NCBI RefSeq assembly: GCF_014650335.1
Contig: NZ_BMUT01000007.1
Location: forward strand, 124,001-188,000
Direction of reading: 5' to 3'
From: Streptomyces hiroshimensis
Lineage (GTDB): Bacteria; Actinomycetota; Actinomycetes; Streptomycetales; Streptomycetaceae
Length of the DNA stretch: 64,000 nt
Position 1 is the first letter of the stretch, and each line of letters opens with the position of its first letter. Made by a program: the position numbers and the translations under genes. Shown piece after piece: positions 60,477-64,000 of this stretch. Under the pieces are notes generated by a model. The model saw only the letters and a program-made list of their open reading frames with translations, made no database searches and had not been told where the DNA came from.

Positions 60477-63400
60477 ATGCACTTTCAAGAATCAGTAGCC
60501 CTCGTCGGCATCGGCTGCCGCTTCCCCGGCGGTATCGACTCCCCCGAATCCTTCTGGGACTTCCTGGCCGGCGGCAAGGTATCGGTGGAATCCACTCCGG
60601 AGGACCGGTGGCGCGCCTACACAAAGATTAGCCCGGAGTTCACCGAGGCGTTGCGCAGGGCCGAACGGCCGGGCAACTTCATCGGTGCCGTCGACGGCTT
60701 CGACGCGGAGTTCTTCGGTATCGCGCCGCGCGAGGTCGAGCTGATGGACCCCCAGCAGCGGCTGGTGCTGGAGGTCGCCTGGGAGGCGCTGGAGCACGCC
60801 GGAATGGCACCCCGCTCGGTGGCCGGCTCCGACGCCGGGGTCTACATCGGCACCTGCTCGGACGACTACGGGCGCCGGCTGCTGGAGGACCTGCCGCGCA
60901 TCGAGCCCTGGACGGGCATCGGCGCCCAGCTGACCGGCATCGCCAACCGCGTCTCACACGTGCTGGACCTGCACGGGCCGAGCTTCGTCCTGGACTCCGC
61001 CTGCTCCGCCTCCCTGGTGGCCGTGCACCTGGCCTGCCAGTCCCTGCTGGCGGGCGAGACCTCGCTCGCGCTCGCGGGCGGCGTGAACATCATCCTCTCC
61101 CCCGCCTACACCCTCACCCTCGAAGCGGCCGGCGCGCTCTCCCCCGACGGGCGCAGCAAGCCCTTCGACGCGGAGGGCGACGGCTACGGCCGGGCCGAGG
61201 GCTGCGGGGTGCTGGTCCTCAAGCGGCTGTCGGACGCGACGCGCGACGGCGACCGCGTGCTGGCCGTGATCAAGGGTTCGGCCGTCGCGCAGGACGGCCG
61301 CACCAGCGGCATCATGGCCCCGAACCCCGACGCGCAGCGCGATCTGCTCCGGCTGGCCTGGGAGCGGGCCGCGGGCCTGGACCCGGCGACCGCGGGCTAC
61401 ATCGAGGCGCACGGCACGGGCACCCGGCTCGGCGACCCGGTCGAGGCCTCGGGGCTGCACGCGGTCTTCGGCGCGGGCCGGCCCGCCGACAGGCCGTGCT
61501 GGATCGGCTCGGTGAAGTCCAACATCGGGCACGCCGAGCCGGCCTCGGGCGTCGCGGGCATCATCAAGGCGACGCTGATGCTGCAGCGCGCCGAGATGGC
61601 GGCGACGGTCCTCACCAGCGAGCCCAGCCCTGACATCCTGTGGGAGGAGTGGGGGCTGCGGCTGGTGACCGAGCACCAGGTCTGGCCCAAGGGCGACACC
61701 CCGCGGCGTGCGGGCGTCTCGGGGTACGGCTACGGCGGCACCATCGGGCACGTCGTCCTGGAGGAGGCGCCCGAGCCGGCCGAGGAGAGCGCGGAGGAGC
61801 CGCTTCCGGGCCTGCCGCGGCTGTTCCCGCTGTCCTACCGGAACCGGGCGGGCGTCGCCGAGTACGCGTGCCGCCTCGCCGACTGGCTGGAGCGGCACCC
61901 CGACACCCCGCTGTCCTCGGTCGGCCACACCCTGGCCACCCGCCGCTCCCACCTCGACCACCGCGTCACCGTGGTGGCGGACGGCCGGGCGGAGCTGGTG
62001 GCAGCCCTGCGGGCCGTCGCCGCCGGGGAGGCGGGCGAGCAGGAACCGGACAACGTCGCCGAGGGCACGATCCGCCCGGGGGCGGGCGACGGGACGGTGT
62101 GGGTCTTCTCCGGCCACGGCTCGCACTGGTCCGGGATGGCCCGTGAACTGCTCGCGGGCAACGCGGTGTTCGCGGACGTCATCGAGCGCCTGGAGCCGGT
62201 GTTCCGCACCGAGCTGGGCTTCTCGCCCCGGCAGGCCATCGTCTCCGGGGACTTCGAGGCCGTCGACCGGGCCCAGTCGATGATCTTCGCGGTGCAGGTG
62301 GCGCTCGCCGAGGTGTGGCGCTCCTACGGGCACCGGCCCGCCGCCGTCATCGGCCACTCCGTGGGCGAGCTCGCCGCGGCCGTCGTCTCCGGGGCGCTGT
62401 CCCTGGAGGACGGCGCCCGGCTCAGCGGGCGCAGGTCCTCGCTGCTGCGCCGGGTGGCCGGCAAGGGCGCGATGGCCATGGTGGCCCTGCCGTTCGACGA
62501 GGTGGCCGCCCGCCTGGAAGGGAACGCCGCGGTCTGCGCCGCGATCGCCTCCTCCCCCGCTTCGGCCGTGATCTCGGGCGACGCGGAGGCCGTCGCCGCG
62601 CTCGTGCGGGACTGGGGAGCGCAGGGCGTGCCCGTCCGCGACGTCAACTCCGACGTCGCCTTCCACAGCACCCACATGGACCCGCTGACGGAGGGTCTGC
62701 GCGAGGCCCTTGCGGAACTGCGGCCGCGCACGCCGCAGGTGCCCCTCTACAGCACGGCGCTCGACGACCCGCGGGCGCAGGTGCGCCACGACGCCGGCTA
62801 CTGGGTGGCCAACCTGCGCAACCCCGTGCGCCTCGCCCAGGCCGTCACCGCCGCCGTCGAGGACGGCCACCGCCGCTTCCTGGAGGTCTCGCCGCACCCG
62901 GTCGTCTCCCACTCGATCGGCGAGACCCTGGCCCACCTGGACGTGAGCGGCGGCCACGTCGCCCACACCCTGCGCCGCAACCGGCCCGAGCTGCGGACGC
63001 TGCTGCTGAACCTGGCCTCGCTGCACAGCCACGGCGCCGAGGTCGACTGGAGCGCGCAGTACCCGGCGGGCCGGATCGCGGAGCTGCCGCCGATCGCCTG
63101 GCAGCACCGCCGCCACTGGACCGACTCCGTGCTGCCCGCGGGCGCCGTCGTCGCCCACGGGCACGACGTGACCGGGCACACGCTGCTGGGCCCGCCGGTC
63201 GACGTCGCGGCCTCGACGCCGCTGCGCATCTGGAACACCTATCTGGACGACGCCGTCCGGCCGTTCCCCGGCGGGCACGCGCTGCACGGCACCTCGATCG
63301 TCCCGGCCTCGTCGATCATCCACACGTTCCTGGAGGCCGCGCCGGGGCAGGGCGGGAGCAAGGCGCTGTTCGACGTCTCGCTGAAGTTCCCGGTCGCGCT

Positions 63401-64000
63401 GGCGATCCCGCGCGAGGTGCAGGTCGTACAGGAGGGGCTGACGCTGCGGCTGAGCACCCGGCCGGCGGGCCCGTCCGGCACGTCCGGGCCCGGCAACTGG
63501 CTGACCCACACCACCTCGTCCACCATGGCCGCCGACGCTCCGCCGTTCCCGGCCGGCATGCTCTCCGTGGCCGTGCCCCAGGATCTGACGGCGGCGGACC
63601 CGTCGGTCGTGATCGGGCGCCTGGACGCGATCGGCGTGGAGGGCATCGCCTGGCCGTGGACGGTCGAGGAGCTGCTGACCGGCGACGGCGTCATACGCGC
63701 CCGGGTACACGCGCCCGCCGTACCCGGCGACCAGGTCACGTGGGCGCCGCTGCTGGACGCGGCCCTCGGCATCGTCCCGGTCATCTACGGCGGCCCGCCG
63801 ACCGTCCGGATGCCCGCCCACATCCGCGAGGTCCGGGTGGTGGGCGAGGCCCCCGAGACCGGCTGGGTCGACATCCGGCTCGTGGACCCGGCGACGGACA
63901 CCGTCGACATCGTCATCAGCGACGAGCAGGGGCAGCTGCGCGCGTGGCTGCCGGGCACCCGCTTCGGGGCCCTGCACGAGAACGGCGCGGCGGGCGGTGA
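60477..64000 (+). CDS. Iterative type I polyketide synthase, MSAS-like (3' end outside window)
   Basis: First 1174 residues of a large PKS. KS domain (about 5-430): nucleophile C176 in LDSACSASLVAVHLACQ, EAHGTGTRLGDPVEA and KSNIGHAEP. AT (about 540-860): S628 in GHSVGELAAA, and HSTHMDP. DH/thioester-hydrolase-like (from about 900): H934 in FPGGHALHGTSIVPASSII, preceded by LLGPPVDVAASTPLRIWNTY. This last segment and the direct KS-AT-DH order without docking domain resemble 6-methylsalicylate/orsellinate synthases (ChlB1, AviM type), which work iteratively on acetate units. KR and ACP would lie past the edge. A SARP-like operator is about 147 bases upstream. Confidence 0.88.
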   Translation, partial: MHFQESVALVGIGCRFPGGIDSPESFWDFLAGGKVSVESTPEDRWRAYTKISPEFTEALRRAERPGNFIGAVDGFDAEFFGIAPREVELMDPQQRLVLEVAWEALEHAGMAPRSVAGSDAGVYIGTCSDDYGRRLLEDLPRIEPWTGIGAQLTGIANRVSHVLDLHGPSFVLDSACSASLVAVHLACQSLLAGETSLALAGGVNIILSPAYTLTLEAAGALSPDGRSKPFDAEGDGYGRAEGCGVLVLKRLSDATRDGDRVLAVIKGSAVAQDGRTSGIMAPNPDAQRDLLRLAWERAAGLDPATAGYIEAHGTGTRLGDPVEASGLHAVFGAGRPADRPCWIGSVKSNIGHAEPASGVAGIIKATLMLQRAEMAATVLTSEPSPDILWEEWGLRLVTEHQVWPKGDTPRRAGVSGYGYGGTIGHVVLEEAPEPAEESAEEPLPGLPRLFPLSYRNRAGVAEYACRLADWLERHPDTPLSSVGHTLATRRSHLDHRVTVVADGRAELVAALRAVAAGEAGEQEPDNVAEGTIRPGAGDGTVWVFSGHGSHWSGMARELLAGNAVFADVIERLEPVFRTELGFSPRQAIVSGDFEAVDRAQSMIFAVQVALAEVWRSYGHRPAAVIGHSVGELAAAVVSGALSLEDGARLSGRRSSLLRRVAGKGAMAMVALPFDEVAARLEGNAAVCAAIASSPASAVISGDAEAVAALVRDWGAQGVPVRDVNSDVAFHSTHMDPLTEGLREALAELRPRTPQVPLYSTALDDPRAQVRHDAGYWVANLRNPVRLAQAVTAAVEDGHRRFLEVSPHPVVSHSIGETLAHLDVSGGHVAHTLRRNRPELRTLLLNLASLHSHGAEVDWSAQYPAGRIAELPPIAWQHRRHWTDSVLPAGAVVAHGHDVTGHTLLGPPVDVAASTPLRIWNTYLDDAVRPFPGGHALHGTSIVPASSIIHTFLEAAPGQGGSKALFDVSLKFPVALAIPREVQVVQEGLTLRLSTRPAGPSGTSGPGNWLTHTTSSTMAADAPPFPAGMLSVAVPQDLTAADPSVVIGRLDAIGVEGIAWPWTVEELLTGDGVIRARVHAPAVPGDQVTWAPLLDAALGIVPVIYGGPPTVRMPAHIREVRVVGEAPETGWVDIRLVDPATDTVDIVISDEQGQLRAWLPGTRFGALHENGAAGG

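Noticed and set aside
60954..63977. 1007-residue minus-strand frame opposite the PKS
   Set aside because: The PKS frame has KS, AT and DH active sites; the opposite frame has no family features.
1..64000. CRISPR arrays, complete insertion sequences, origins of replication
   Set aside because: No spaced direct repeats of CRISPR type, no intact transposase and no DnaA-box cluster were seen.

Overview
The window is high-GC actinobacterial DNA, almost certainly a Streptomyces chromosome. The signs are the codon bias, frequent GTG starts, a two-domain geosmin synthase, a TTA codon in a developmental-type gene, twin-arginine and lipobox exports, a SpoIIE-type phosphatase with PAS/GAF domains, and a divergent polyketide cluster. 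Everything here was read by eye; no alignment or database search was run.

Layout. 1-1450 is an APC-type amino-acid permease that runs off the left edge. 1616-6755 is a strange accessory block. A diverged copy of the last ~20 codons of a macro-domain gene lies at its left end and the intact macro-domain gene at its right end. Between them are a decayed ISKra4-type transposase, a phospholipase C without its export signal, a beta-prism (MABP-like) protein, a DUF3472-like protein and the tail of a GH18 chitinase. 6697-25835 is ordinary chromosomal content: macro-domain hydrolase, an iron-box-controlled membrane protein, alcohol dehydrogenase with a divergent XRE regulator, a two-domain VOC protein, ribosomal protein L25, a Tat-exported glycosidase-like protein with a TTA codon, a beta-propeller lipoprotein, an ABC exporter, a large membrane alpha/beta hydrolase, a threonine-dehydratase/TetR pair around a perfect operator palindrome, an HxlR regulator, an atypical SDR, an unusual tRNA and a frameshifted DUF4937-like gene.

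25860-33616 is a six-gene operon for a complex-I/hydrogenase-4-like membrane complex. Its gene order matches Mycobacterium tuberculosis Rv0082-Rv0087, and its HycE-like subunit has lost all four NiFe-ligand cysteines. 34103-34690 is an imperfect ~185-bp tandem repeat, each unit carrying a hairpin. 34695-36463 holds two coupled ATP-grasp ligases. 36943-52353 holds a PAS-PAS-GAF-SpoIIE-HATPase phosphatase, a DUF4142 protein, a secreted tripeptidyl-peptidase-like hydrolase, a TetR/MFS/FAD-monooxygenase cassette, a histidine kinase with a lipoprotein partner, a DUF937-like protein, geosmin synthase, and a CGNR regulator facing a phosphotriesterase-like lactonase across a 19-bp inverted repeat.

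The most striking part is 52373-64000. A fully overlapping five-gene operon encodes a PaaK-like ligase, an MFS exporter, a GNAT-type protein, a LuxE-like acyl-protein synthetase and a LuxC-ligase fusion. It diverges from an iterative type I PKS (KS-AT-DH/TH, truncated by the window end) that resembles the 6-methylsalicylate-synthase type. Four heptamers at an exact 11-bp period, the layout of a SARP operator, precede the PKS. The inferred logic is that the PKS makes an acid, adenylating enzymes activate it, the LuxC domain reduces it to an aldehyde, the GNAT protein may acylate, and the MFS protein exports the product.
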